A stretch of DNA of 64,000 nt from RGIG5579 sp045602025 (GCA_045602025.1 JAZSAT010000011.1:13448-77447); one strand, 5' to 3'; numbered from the stretch's first letter, positions 7,942 to 16,412 are shown. The notes: generated by a model not told the origin, from the sequence alone. Numbers and translations: made by a program.

Positions 7942-8619
7942 ATGTTTAAAATTCTGGTGGTGGAAGACGACCCTCATACCCGGCTTCTTTTCGGAAAGAT
8001 CTTAGAGCAAAACGGGTATTCTCCCATTCTCTCTACCGATGGGATGGATGCACTTGAAAAAATGGACCACGAGCATGTGGACCTGATCCTCTTGGATGTG
8101 ATGATGCCCCGTATGAACGGCTTTGAATTTGCCCGCACCCTGCGGGAAACGGGGTGCCAGATCCCGATTTTAATGGTAACGGCAAAAGAGGGAAGGCTGG
8201 ATAAAAAAGAGGGCTTTCTTTCCGGTACCGACGATTATATGACAAAGCCCGTGGATGAGGAGGAAATGCTCCTTCGCATTGCGGCACTTCTGAGAAGAAG
8301 CAAGATCAATTCTTCTCATAGGATCGAGATCGGAAAAACGGTGCTTGATTTTGATTCTCTCACCGTATCCTGTCCCGAGGGGGATGTTTTACTTCCGCAG
8401 AAGGAATTTTTGGTGCTTTTCAAGCTCCTCTCCTTCCAAAATAAGATCTTTACCCGTCGGCAGCTGATGGATGAGATCTGGAATTTTGATTCGGAAAGCG
8501 ACGAGAGAACGGTGGATGTACATATTCACAGACTCAGAGAGAGGTTTGAATCCAATCCCGATTTTGAGATCGTGACTATTCGGGGACTTGGATATAAGGC
8601 GGTGAAGAAGAATGGGTAA
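7942..8619 (+). CDS. OmpR-family response regulator
   Basis: The 225-residue protein has a receiver domain (ILVVEDDP acidic pair; phospho-acceptor Asp52 in LILLDVMMP; Lys in DDYMTKPVD) and a C-terminal winged-helix DNA-binding domain ending in TIRGLGYKAV. It overlaps the downstream kinase gene by 8 nt, so they form one two-component operon. The divergent neighbour is the HAD/phosphatase operon. The signal and targets are unknown. Confidence 0.95.
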   Translation: MFKILVVEDDPHTRLLFGKILEQNGYSPILSTDGMDALEKMDHEHVDLILLDVMMPRMNGFEFARTLRETGCQIPILMVTAKEGRLDKKEGFLSGTDDYMTKPVDEEEMLLRIAALLRRSKINSSHRIEIGKTVLDFDSLTVSCPEGDVLLPQKEFLVLFKLLSFQNKIFTRRQLMDEIWNFDSESDERTVDVHIHRLRERFESNPDFEIVTIRGLGYKAVKKNG

Positions 8620-9640
8620 GCCATACCGTTTCCGAACCATTATCCACTTGTTTATCATTCTGATTATGGTTTGCTCGGGCCTTTTGACAGTAGTGACCTT
8701 TTCTATGCTCAGGGGCTTTCGCATTTTACCTCCTGCCTTTTTTGCTACGGTCTGGATGCCCGTTGTGTTGTTTCTGGTGGCGAATGTGGTTGCGGGAATC
8801 GCCAATATCTTTTTGGTACCTCGCCTGATCCATCCCATTGAAGATCTAATCGAAGCTATGGGTAAGGTGGCAGCAGGTGACTTTTCCGTCCAGATCAAAT
8901 CGGAAAACTACGACGGTGAAATTGAAAAGCTTATGGAAAGCTTTAACGCCATGACCAAGGAGATCGGCAGTACCGAGATCTTCCGCAGTGATTTTATCCG
9001 CGATTTTTCTCATGAATTCAAGACTCCTATCGTGTCTATGAACGGCTTTGCAAAGCAGCTGAAAAAAGAAAATCTTACGGAAGAGGAAAGGCAGACCTAC
9101 TGCGATATCATTATCTCCGAGTCGGACAGGCTCACAAAGCTTGCATCCAACATTCTCCTTCTTTCCAAGGTGGAAAACCAAAGGATCATTTCCGACAAAA
9201 AGCCTTATCGCCTGGATGAGCAGCTTCGGGACTGTGTGCTTTTGCTGGAAAGGGAATGGGAGGAAAAAGAGATCCTTTGGGATCTGGATCTTGCAAATAT
9301 TACCTTTACCCACAATGCCGATCTTTTGTATCATATCTGGTCAAATCTTATCTCCAATGCGGTCAAATTCAGTCCCCACGGTGGAAAGATCTCTCTTACT
9401 GCTGCGGAAAACAGTGAATGCATCATCGTGACCGTAAGGGACGAGGGCATCGGTATGACAGAAGAAGAAATGAAGCATATTTTTGAAAAATGCTATCAGG
9501 CAGACCCATCCCGAACAGGTCGCGGCAACGGTCTCGGCCTTTGTATCGCAAAGCAGATCTGTACTCTTGCAGGCGGAAAAATATCTGTTCGGAGCACCCC
9601 CGGAAAGGGAACCGTATTCACGGTCATTTTGAATAAATAA
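8612..9640 (+). CDS. Sensor histidine kinase (HAMP, HisKA, HATPase)
   Basis: The 342-residue membrane kinase has two transmembrane helices (about residues 10-30 and 46-68) with a very short external loop. A HAMP-like linker follows, then the H-box DFSHEFKTPI with phospho-acceptor His134, an N-box NLISNAVKF and G-boxes VRDEGIGM and RGNGLGLCIAKQI. The tiny extracellular loop suggests sensing within the membrane or through a partner. It pairs with the response regulator it overlaps. Confidence 0.95.
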   Translation: MGKPYRFRTIIHLFIILIMVCSGLLTVVTFSMLRGFRILPPAFFATVWMPVVLFLVANVVAGIANIFLVPRLIHPIEDLIEAMGKVAAGDFSVQIKSENYDGEIEKLMESFNAMTKEIGSTEIFRSDFIRDFSHEFKTPIVSMNGFAKQLKKENLTEEERQTYCDIIISESDRLTKLASNILLLSKVENQRIISDKKPYRLDEQLRDCVLLLEREWEEKEILWDLDLANITFTHNADLLYHIWSNLISNAVKFSPHGGKISLTAAENSECIIVTVRDEGIGMTEEEMKHIFEKCYQADPSRTGRGNGLGLCIAKQICTLAGGKISVRSTPGKGTVFTVILNK

Positions 9641-9650
9641 AAAAAGCGTA

Positions 9651-9684
9651 AGAGCTGAAATCTTTTGATTTCGGCTCTTTTTTT
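9651..9684 (+). terminator. Intrinsic terminator after the two-component operon
   Basis: A 12-bp stem with one G-T wobble (9651-9662 with 9667-9678) and a TTTT loop is followed by a T run. It separates the kinase gene from the phage-type module. Confidence 0.85.
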
Positions 9685-9772
9685 GTGGGTCGGAACAAGA
9701 TGTCATTGCGGGTCAGTACTGCTATCTGTTACCCTTACGAAAACCCGCGAAGAAAAGAAAAGGAGGAGAAAA

Positions 9773-10102
9773 ATGGATTTAATTATGGATCTTGTCAGCG
9801 AGGCGATCTTGTCTCTTTTAGGGGCAGTACTTACCTTTGTGGCAGCCAAAATCGGAGCATGTATCGGTGCCTGGTACCGCGAAAAGATCACAAACGAGAC
9901 TCTTCGCTCGGTAGCGCAGACCTGTGTCCGCGCAGTGGAACAGATGTACAAAGAATGGGGCGGTGCCCAAAAGCTGGAAAAAGCACTTTCGATGGGGGAA
10001 GAAATGCTTCGGAAAAAAGGCATAAAAATTGAAAAAGATGAAATGCGTGTGCTCCTGGAAGCAGCATTGAATGAATTAAAAGGGGCAATGGAAAAATCAT
10101 GA
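9773..10102 (+). CDS. Phage holin, LLH-type
   Basis: The 109-residue protein has one N-terminal hydrophobic helix (about residues 8-30), then a conserved soluble part with SVAQTCVRAVEQMYKEW and a C-terminal MRVLLEAALNELKG. This matches the layout of Holin_LLH (superfamily 6) proteins, which permeabilise the membrane to release or activate an endolysin. The ATG at 9773 follows a strong AAGGAGGAG site; the frame is open upstream without a ribosome site. It begins a five- to six-gene phage-type cluster ending in an amidase, which supports the lysis role. Confidence 0.8.
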   Translation: MDLIMDLVSEAILSLLGAVLTFVAAKIGACIGAWYREKITNETLRSVAQTCVRAVEQMYKEWGGAQKLEKALSMGEEMLRKKGIKIEKDEMRVLLEAALNELKGAMEKS

Positions 10103-10503
10103 CGGTTTTGGGATGGATCTCATCCTCCCTTTCCGTTGTGATCGGGATCGGTACGGTTTTGACTGTCACCATTCCTTCCCTGCGGCATAAACTAAAGCAG
10201 GCTTTTTTCAGCGGAGAAGCGGAGAAAAAAGAGGTACTGCGTATCGGGAAAATGCTGGAGGAGCATGTATCTCAGGATGCCAAAAGGGAGGCGGAGGTCG
10301 CGCTTCAAAGAGAAGTGGATCTTTGTGTTTTGCGTGATCTGATCACGGCAATTTACTATCGCAGATTGGACGAAAAAAAGATCCACATTTATGAATTGGA
10401 GGATGTTTCGGCCCTGCACGACCTGTATCTTCGCCGCGGTGGAAATTCCTATGTAAGCGGTCTTTACCGTCAGATGTCCCGAGAGTGGACGATCATAAAA
10501 TAA
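10099..10503 (+). CDS. Small phage-type membrane protein of unknown function
   Basis: The 134-residue protein has an N-terminal transmembrane helix (about residues 3-25). A charged, probably helical middle follows, then a C-terminal segment resembling phage lysis-module proteins (HDLYLRRGGNSYVSGLYRQM). It overlaps the holin gene by 4 nt. Its position between holin and tail gene suggests an accessory holin or lysis regulator, but I do not recognise a named family with confidence. Confidence 0.6.
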   Translation: MTVLGWISSSLSVVIGIGTVLTVTIPSLRHKLKQAFFSGEAEKKEVLRIGKMLEEHVSQDAKREAEVALQREVDLCVLRDLITAIYYRRLDEKKIHIYELEDVSALHDLYLRRGGNSYVSGLYRQMSREWTIIK

Positions 10504-10515
10504 AGGAGAGAAAAG

Positions 10516-12138
10516 ATGAGAGAACTAAAATTTGACCTTTCTGCCGATTCTTATTTGCCTCAAAGTGAATTTGCCGGCTTTGAAGGGGAGCACAATGCAA
10601 CGCGTGTTATATTGCTTCTTCCGGAGCGTCTGCAGGTGGAGGGTGCTGAATTTTATATGGTGTTCGAACTTTTAAAAAGTAAGGAAACCATATTTTCCGC
10701 ACCGCTGATTCCCGAGAGTGGAGCCATAATGCTTGATTTGCCAAAACAGCTGATGGTGTCTCCCGGTACAAGCGTTTATGCTGCCGTTTACCAAAGGGTG
10801 GGGGAGGATCTTTTGCAGATCGCAAAAACCGGAAAGGTCTTTCTTGAGATCAAGGAGCCGGAGGACGGCGTTCTGGTGGCCTATTCTGCACAGGGCGGAA
10901 GTGCCCCCGGGCTTGTGATCGAAAGCGAGATCAAAGCAAAAAGCACAAATCCCGTCTCTTCGGATGCCATTTGCCGTGCTTTGGAAAAGCTTGTCTCCAA
11001 GGAAGAGATGAAAGGCGAGACAGAAAGGATAGACGAAGAATTTTCAAAACAAGGCATTCAGATCCGATTTCTTGAAAGTGAAAAGGTGCGGCTTGAAGGT
11101 GATATTTCGGCGCTTCGAGGTGAAAAAGAGCTTTTGTCGGCAAAAACTCAGGAGCTTAGTGAAAAGATTGAAAGCCAAAAAAACGCGCTTCTTGCCAATG
11201 CTCTGAATGGATATGTAAAAGGGGGTACGGCTCTTCAGATCGATGATATTTCAGAGGCGGAGGAGGAGATTTCTGTCAAGCTGTCTGACGGTTACCGCCT
11301 TGTGCAGATCTATGAAAATTCACCTTCGGAAATATCGGAAAAAGGGTGTTATACCGTTACCGGAATCCTATCACCCGAGCTTGGTGATGATCGCTGGGAG
11401 TTTTCGGTTGAAGGCGGAGTATTTTTAATATACCCCGAAGCGAAAAATGTATATGAAACGGCAAAGCTTGTTCAGGTCGGAGATCAGCTCCTCCATGATC
11501 CAAAAACCGGAAACGGTTTTTGGATGCAAAAGGTCAGCGATCTGTCAGCGGCAAAGCTTTGGAAATACGGCAAGAACATATTTAACCGAAGTAAAACCGT
11601 ATGTGCAAAAGGTTATTTGAACTTTTTCGAAACGAAGCAAACCTTCCTAAGCATAGACGGCGGCGGTGATCTGAATACGGTGCTTGGAAAATACAAGGAT
11701 TTTTCGGGAAAGACCATAACCATCTCTTATGATTTTGTTGATTATCAAGGAGAAAATCCATCCTTTGCAACCATGCTTAAGGTCGGTGATAAGGTTTTGA
11801 ACATTGATGGAAAGGATGCGAGCTTTTATAAGGCATATAAAGAGGGCGGTGTGAAGGTTTCGGCCACCTATACCATTCCCGAAAATGACTCTGAAGAAGA
11901 TTTGATCCTGAGACAGTATGTGGGATATATTACAAAAAACGCCGGCGATTTTGTTACCCTGGATCATCTACAGGTGGAGATCGGAACCTGTGTCACCGAT
12001 TTTGAAGAATACAGGAAACCGATCTTATATATTCCGTCGGAAAACGGAGAGGTGAAGATCCCTGTTTCATCCTCTATGACCACGCTGATGACGGATCTCA
12101 GCTTAGGCTCCATCGAAGTACAAAAGGGATATGAATAA
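10516..12138 (+). CDS. Phage tail / baseplate-like protein with coiled coil and C-terminal binding domain
   Basis: The 540-residue protein opens with a beta-rich domain of about 115 residues (ELKFDLSADSYLPQSEFAGF; FYMVFELLKSKETIFSAPL), similar in layout to BppU-type baseplate N-domains. A linker and coiled coil follow at about residues 150-235. A C-terminal beta-sandwich-like module (about 355-500, with YTIPENDSEED and LDHLQVEIGTCVTDFEEY) resembles carbohydrate-binding modules on phage fibres. It ends in a short tail-fibre-like segment containing TTLMTDLSLGSI. It likely contacts the host surface. No other structural phage genes adjoin it. Family assignment rests on architecture and context. 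Confidence 0.6.
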   Translation: MRELKFDLSADSYLPQSEFAGFEGEHNATRVILLLPERLQVEGAEFYMVFELLKSKETIFSAPLIPESGAIMLDLPKQLMVSPGTSVYAAVYQRVGEDLLQIAKTGKVFLEIKEPEDGVLVAYSAQGGSAPGLVIESEIKAKSTNPVSSDAICRALEKLVSKEEMKGETERIDEEFSKQGIQIRFLESEKVRLEGDISALRGEKELLSAKTQELSEKIESQKNALLANALNGYVKGGTALQIDDISEAEEEISVKLSDGYRLVQIYENSPSEISEKGCYTVTGILSPELGDDRWEFSVEGGVFLIYPEAKNVYETAKLVQVGDQLLHDPKTGNGFWMQKVSDLSAAKLWKYGKNIFNRSKTVCAKGYLNFFETKQTFLSIDGGGDLNTVLGKYKDFSGKTITISYDFVDYQGENPSFATMLKVGDKVLNIDGKDASFYKAYKEGGVKVSATYTIPENDSEEDLILRQYVGYITKNAGDFVTLDHLQVEIGTCVTDFEEYRKPILYIPSENGEVKIPVSSSMTTLMTDLSLGSIEVQKGYE

Positions 12139-12190
12139 AACGATTGAGAGAATTGAAAAAGCAATTGTATCTTTAGGAGGTAATGTATAA
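12131..12190 (+). CDS. Candidate 19-residue ORF between tail and XkdX-like genes
   Basis: A short frame starting ATG at 12131, overlapping the tail-gene stop, encodes MNKTIERIEKAIVSLGGNV. It ends in TAA sharing its last base with the next ATG. It contains the next gene's AGGAGG site within its last codons, so it could simply serve translational coupling. No dedicated ribosome site is obvious. Confidence 0.3.
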   Translation: MNKTIERIEKAIVSLGGNV

Positions 12191-12372
12191 TGTTCAGCTT
12201 AAGTTCTTTTATTAAAAATGGACTTTTGAAGGCAATCGGAAAAATGGCGGATTATCAGGTGATCTTAAATGCCGCGGGATGGCTGGAAAAGGGCGTCTTG
12301 GAGGAAAGCGATCTTGCTGAAATTCAGCATGCGATCGACGAGCAGTATCAGTATGATGAAGGGGTGATTTGA
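12190..12372 (+). CDS. XkdX-like small phage protein
   Basis: The 60-residue protein ends with an amphipathic pattern (GWLEKGVLEESDLAEIQHAI) similar to XkdX-type proteins encoded between tail-fibre and lysis genes in Firmicutes prophages. AGGAGG lies just upstream. Its function in phage assembly is not established. It is followed directly by the amidase gene, whose start lies after the TGA. Confidence 0.55.
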   Translation: MFSLSSFIKNGLLKAIGKMADYQVILNAAGWLEKGVLEESDLAEIQHAIDEQYQYDEGVI

Positions 12373-12373
12373 T

Positions 12374-13135
12374 TTGGCAAAAGTTTTCTTAGGTGTTGGC
12401 CACGGCGGGAAGGATCCCGGTGCGGTGGCAAACTCAGTGAGAGAAAAGGATCTGAATCTTTCCATTGCTCTTTCCTGCAGTGAAGAGCTTTACCGTCACG
12501 GTGTGATCGTTTTGATGAGCCGTACGGGAGATGAGGAGGATCCCATCGATCAGGTGGTAAAAGAGTGTAATGCCTTTTCGCCTGATCTTGCAGTGGATAT
12601 ACACAATAACGCAGGCGGCGGCGATGGGGCGGAGGTGTTTCGGTTTTCCGGAGGAGGCATATCCCAAACCCTTGGGGAAAATATCATTTCGGAGATCGTT
12701 GCCATTGGGCAGAACAGCCGCGGTGTAAAGGTAAGGCTTGGGAATAACGGAAGGGACTACTATGCATTTGTAAGAGATACTTATGCGCCCGCGGTGATCG
12801 TAGAGTGTGCCTTTTTGGATAATGCATCGGACCTTGCGATCATTGATACCGAAGCGGAAAGAAAGGCGATGGGGATCGCCATTGCCAAGGGGATTCTGAA
12901 AACCCTCGGAATTGCCTATGTTTCACCTGAACCTGTGCCGGAGCCGGTACCTGTGCCCGAACCTGTACCGGAGCCTGAGCCCGAGCCCGAGCCTGTACCC
13001 GAGCCTGTACCCGAGCCTGTACCGACTCCTTCCGATCCGATTTTGATTCCCGATGAGAAAGCACTTTCTTTTTGGAAGACGGTTTTGGGGAGGCTTAAGG
13101 CTGTGATCGACTGGTTTTTCCGTAAATTGGATTAA
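12374..13135 (+). CDS. N-acetylmuramoyl-L-alanine amidase (Amidase_3 endolysin) with Pro-Glu repeat linker
   Basis: The enzyme cleaves the bond between muramic acid and the stem peptide. The 253-residue protein shows zinc ligands His10 (GVGHGGKDPGA), Glu24 and His77 (VDIHNNAGGG), and catalytic Glu144 (VIVECAFLDN). The catalytic domain ends near residue 185. A proline-rich linker of repeated PEPV/PEPE units spans about residues 190-226, then a short basic, aromatic tail (about 235-253) may bind wall or membrane. It starts at TTG (12374) behind GAAGGGGTGA. There is no signal peptide, as expected for a holin-dependent endolysin. It ends the phage-type module. Confidence 0.9.
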   Translation: MAKVFLGVGHGGKDPGAVANSVREKDLNLSIALSCSEELYRHGVIVLMSRTGDEEDPIDQVVKECNAFSPDLAVDIHNNAGGGDGAEVFRFSGGGISQTLGENIISEIVAIGQNSRGVKVRLGNNGRDYYAFVRDTYAPAVIVECAFLDNASDLAIIDTEAERKAMGIAIAKGILKTLGIAYVSPEPVPEPVPVPEPVPEPEPEPEPVPEPVPEPVPTPSDPILIPDEKALSFWKTVLGRLKAVIDWFFRKLD

Positions 13136-13141
13136 AAAAAG

Positions 13142-13168
13142 AAGCTCTGCCATCGGCAGGGCTTTTTT
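13142..13168 (+). terminator. Terminator after the phage-type module
   Basis: Ten-bp stem (13142-13151 with 13155-13164, one G-T pair) and three-base loop followed by a T run, just after the amidase stop. Confidence 0.8.
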
Positions 13169-13235
13169 GCTTGAGCTTTTGATAAGAAAAACGGCAAAAA
13201 ACCTGTTATTTCAAGGGAAAAAGTTGTGATCCTCC

Positions 13236-13271
13236 TTGACTTTACCACTTTGGTGTGATAATATGGTAAAG
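13236..13271 (+). promoter_or_regulatory. Promoter of the his operon with overlapping inverted-repeat operator candidate
   Basis: TTGACT (13236-13241), 17 bp, TAATAT (13259-13264). An exact inverted repeat CTTTACCA (13240-13247) / TGGTAAAG (13264-13271) brackets the spacer and the -10 box. An internal CCA-CTT-TGG palindrome lies between them. A repressor bound here would block RNA polymerase. The first gene downstream encodes a TrpR-like regulator, so autoregulation of the histidine operon is the natural reading. Confidence 0.7.
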
Positions 13272-13294
13272 AGATTTTGAGTGAGGTGAAAAAT

Positions 13295-13591
13295 ATGCAT
13301 AAACTCCGTTCCGAATCTGTGGACCGCTTGTTTCAGAGTATTCTGAATTTGCAGTCTTTGGATGAGTGCTATGATTTTTTTGAAGATCTTTGTACGATCA
13401 AGGAAATTTTGGATATGTCGCAGAGACTGGATACCGCTTTGCTTCTTTCTCAGGGGCTCAGCTACCAAAAAATCGCAGAGCAGGTTGCTGTGAGCAGTGC
13501 TACCATCGGCAGAGTCAGCAAATGCTTGAATTACGGTAGCGGCGGATATAAAAAAGCAATTGAAAAGCTGAATTTATCGGAGGAAAAATGA
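13295..13591 (+). CDS. YerC/TrpR-like DNA-binding regulator of the his operon
   Basis: The 98-residue all-helical protein belongs to the TrpR-like YerC/YecD family: IKEILDMSQRLDTALLLSQGLSYQKIAEQVAVSSATIGRVSKCLNYG contains the TrpR-type helix-turn-helix. ATG at 13295 follows GAGGTG; a TTG six codons earlier is a weaker alternative. Proteins of this group have been linked to histidine genes in Firmicutes and may respond to histidine. Its stop overlaps the hisZ-hisG start by 4 nt, and its own promoter carries a CTTTACCA inverted repeat. Confidence 0.9.
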   Translation: MHKLRSESVDRLFQSILNLQSLDECYDFFEDLCTIKEILDMSQRLDTALLLSQGLSYQKIAEQVAVSSATIGRVSKCLNYGSGGYKKAIEKLNLSEEK

Positions 13592-15138
13592 TAGAGGCAT
13601 CTTTTAGTCTTCAGGAAAAAGTAATGTTCGATTTGCGAGAGCTTTATCGCAACAACGGATATGCTCATTATAAAATGAGTAAATTTGAGGAGTATGACCT
13701 GTATGCAAAAAACAAGGACTTTCTCATTTCCGACAGTGTGATTACTTTTACCGATACCAACGGGAAGCTGATGGCACTCAAGCCTGATGTGACCCTTTCC
13801 ATTATAAAAAATATTAAGGATAAAAACGACGGCGTTCAAAAACTTTTTTACAACGAAAATGTTTACCGTATCTCCAAAGGGACTCGCAATTATAAGGAGC
13901 TTATGCAGGTGGGCCTTGAATGTATGGGCGATGTAAAAAAGGAAGATCTTTGTCAGGTGATCCGCCTTGCAGCGGAAAGTTTGAAGAAGATTTCAAAGAG
14001 CTGTGTTTTATTGATTACGGATCTGGATCTTCTCACCGCTGTGATCGGTGAAGCAGAAAATGCAGACACAGAAGAGATCTTTCGCTGTGTAGAAGAAAAG
14101 AACGAAGCGGAGCTGAAGAAAATACTTCCCGAAAAATCCTATCGGATCCTTCAAAGCCTGATCCGTTCTTCCGGCAAAGCGACAGAGGTTTTGCCGAATC
14201 TGATCGCTTCTCTTGACGATCTTTTGGATACCGCTCCTTTGAAAAAGCTTTCGGAAATGATTCTGTCCATTGAGGATGCAGCGCTTCAGGATATGATCCG
14301 TGTGGATTTTTCCGTTGTCAGTGATATCAACTACTACAACGGCATTGTGTTCAAAGGCTTTGTGGAAGGGGTTCCTTCCGCGGTGCTCTCCGGCGGCCAG
14401 TATAATAAACTGATGAAAAAAATGAAGCATACCGGTGATGCCGTAGGTTTTGCGGTATATTTGGATATGCTGGATATGGCACCTGTTGTACAGGAGGATG
14501 AGAAAAAGTTTTTGAATGTGGCACTTCCCAAGGGAAGACTTGGTGAAAAAGTGTATGCCATGTTTGAAAAAGCCGGCTTTTCTTGCCCTTCCATCAAGGA
14601 AAACAGCAGAAAATTGATCTTTGAGAATCCTGCGGTAGGTGTGCGTTATTTTTGGGTGAAGCCGTCGGATGTTGCCATTTATGTAGAACGAGGCGCGGCA
14701 GATGTGGGCGTTGTGGGCAAGGATATTCTTTTGGAGTATCAGCCTGAGGTATATGAGCTTCTTGATCTCGGCATCGGAAAATGCCGTATGGCAGTTGCCG
14801 CAAAGAAGGATTTTTGTGACAATACAGACAGAGCACTTCGGGTTGCCACCAAGTTTTCCGGTATTGCTCAGGACTATTATCTTTCCAAAGGAAGAGATAT
14901 CGATATTATCCACCTGAACGGCTCCATTGAGATCGCTCCTATTTTGGGACTTTCCGATGTGATCGTGGATATTGTGGAAACAGGAACCACCCTGAAGGAA
15001 AATGATCTGGAGGTATTCGAGACCATTGTTCCCATCAGCGCAAGGCTGATCGCCAATAAAACAAGCTTTCAGTTTAAAGAAAAGAAGCTTATGCAGCTGA
15101 AAGAACATCTTGCAGCCCAGACGGAGGCGGAGAAATGA
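13588..15138 (+). CDS. hisZG: Fused ATP phosphoribosyltransferase: HisZ regulatory domain + HisG short catalytic domain
   Basis: The first step of histidine synthesis joins ATP and PRPP. In species with short HisG, the HisRS-like HisZ subunit gives allosteric control. Here both are one 516-residue chain. Residues 1-300 are HisZ (ALKPDVTLSI, KLFYNENVYR, VGLECMGD, DINYYNGIVFKGF, LSGGQYNKL). From about residue 309 comes HisG (VALPKGRLGEKVY, DVGVVGKDIL, HLNGSIEIAPILGLSDVIVDIVETGTTL). The HisZ half is shorter than stand-alone HisZ (about 390 residues), and there is no HisS anticodon domain. No stop or frameshift sits at the joint. The gene overlaps both neighbours by 4 nt. Confidence 0.93.
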   Translation: MIEASFSLQEKVMFDLRELYRNNGYAHYKMSKFEEYDLYAKNKDFLISDSVITFTDTNGKLMALKPDVTLSIIKNIKDKNDGVQKLFYNENVYRISKGTRNYKELMQVGLECMGDVKKEDLCQVIRLAAESLKKISKSCVLLITDLDLLTAVIGEAENADTEEIFRCVEEKNEAELKKILPEKSYRILQSLIRSSGKATEVLPNLIASLDDLLDTAPLKKLSEMILSIEDAALQDMIRVDFSVVSDINYYNGIVFKGFVEGVPSAVLSGGQYNKLMKKMKHTGDAVGFAVYLDMLDMAPVVQEDEKKFLNVALPKGRLGEKVYAMFEKAGFSCPSIKENSRKLIFENPAVGVRYFWVKPSDVAIYVERGAADVGVVGKDILLEYQPEVYELLDLGIGKCRMAVAAKKDFCDNTDRALRVATKFSGIAQDYYLSKGRDIDIIHLNGSIEIAPILGLSDVIVDIVETGTTLKENDLEVFETIVPISARLIANKTSFQFKEKKLMQLKEHLAAQTEAEK

Positions 15139-16412
15139 TAAAAATCTTGAAATTTTCCGAGGTGAAGGCAGAAGAGGTTTTTGCCAGAGCAGAGAACTCA
15201 CTGAATGTGTCCGAGATCGTTTCGGAAATTATTGCAAATGTAAGAAAATACGGGGACAAGGCACTGTTTGAATACTGCGAAAAATTCGACGGTGCAAGGC
15301 TGGATGCGCTTCAGGTTACCCCGCGTGAGATCGAAGAGGCGATGGAGTGTGTTGAGCCTCGCTTTTTGGAGGTCTTGAAAAAGGCGGCGGAAAACATTCG
15401 CCTGTTTCACGAAAAGCAGCGTCGGGAAGGTTTTTCCTTTGAGAAAAAAGACGGTGTTATTTTAGGACAGAAGATCATTCCCGTATCCCGTGCGGGCCTT
15501 TATGTGCCCGGCGGAACGGCAGCCTATCCCTCCACCGTTTTGATGGATTCTATCCCTGCAAAAATCGCAGGCTGTCAGGAAGTGGTTATGGTGACCCCTC
15601 CCGGAAAAGACGGTAAGATCAATCCTGTTATTTTAGCGGCGGCAGGCATTGCAGGTGTGGATAAGATCTTCAAGATCGGCGGGGCTCAGGCCATTGCTGC
15701 CCTCGCTTACGGAACCGAAAGTGTTCCCAAGGTGGATAAGATCGTGGGACCCGGAAACGCCTTTGTGGCAGAGGCAAAAAAGCAGGTGTTCGGTACCGTT
15801 TCTATTGATATGATCGCAGGCCCCAGCGAAATTCTTATTGTGGCAGACGGCAAGACCGATCCCCGCCACGCGGCGGCTGATCTTTTGAGTCAGGCAGAGC
15901 ACGATAAGCTTGCCAGCGCGGTTCTGGTAACCGATTCCATGGATCTTGCGCAGAAGGTAAGAGAAGAGCTCGAAAAACAGATCGCGCTTCTCCCACGCGC
16001 GGAGATCGCAAGAGCTTCCATTGATAACAACGGCAAGATCATTGTGGCAGATGACTTAAAAAATGCCATCGACATTGCCAACAAGATTGCGCCGGAGCAT
16101 TTGGAGCTTCTCCTTGACAACCCCTTTGACTGGCTTGACAGTATCCGTCATGCAGGCTCTGTTTTTATGGGCCGATATTGCCCCGAGGCTCTCGGAGACT
16201 ATCTTGCAGGCCCCAACCATACTCTGCCTACCAGCGGAACCGCAAGATTTTCAAGTCCCTTGTCGGTAGACGATTTTGTTAAAAAAACACAGTTTATTTA
16301 TTATACGGAAGAAGCCCTGGCAAAAACCTATGAGGATGTGGCGTATTTTGCCGAAAAAGAAGGACTTTCCGCTCACGCAAGAAGCGCGGTGGTCCGATTG
16401 GAGGACAAGTGA
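15135..16412 (+). CDS. hisD: Histidinol dehydrogenase HisD
   Basis: HisD oxidises histidinol to histidine in the last two steps, using NAD and zinc. The 425-residue protein has standard blocks: VPGGTAAYPSTVLM, GGAQAIAALAYGTESVP, KIVGPGNAFVAEAKKQVFG, IDMIAGPSEILI, LSQAEHD (zinc and substrate), GPNHTLPTSGTARFSSPL. It overlaps hisZG by 4 nt, consistent with tight operon translation. Confidence 0.97.
   Translation: MIKILKFSEVKAEEVFARAENSLNVSEIVSEIIANVRKYGDKALFEYCEKFDGARLDALQVTPREIEEAMECVEPRFLEVLKKAAENIRLFHEKQRREGFSFEKKDGVILGQKIIPVSRAGLYVPGGTAAYPSTVLMDSIPAKIAGCQEVVMVTPPGKDGKINPVILAAAGIAGVDKIFKIGGAQAIAALAYGTESVPKVDKIVGPGNAFVAEAKKQVFGTVSIDMIAGPSEILIVADGKTDPRHAAADLLSQAEHDKLASAVLVTDSMDLAQKVREELEKQIALLPRAEIARASIDNNGKIIVADDLKNAIDIANKIAPEHLELLLDNPFDWLDSIRHAGSVFMGRYCPEALGDYLAGPNHTLPTSGTARFSSPLSVDDFVKKTQFIYYTEEALAKTYEDVAYFAEKEGLSAHARSAVVRLEDK

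Noticed and set aside
9665..9772. N-terminal extension of the holin frame
   Set aside because: It would start inside the terminator; the ATG at 9773 has a strong AAGGAGGAG site and gives a normal holin topology.
12840..13153. Minus-strand frames rich in Arg, Ala, Val or Tyr-Arg-Leu repeats
   Set aside because: They are antisense readings of the Pro-Glu linker repeats of the amidase.
14008..15201. 397-codon minus-strand open frame opposite hisZG
   Set aside because: The plus strand encodes HisZ and HisG with unmistakable motifs; the antisense product looks compositionally random.
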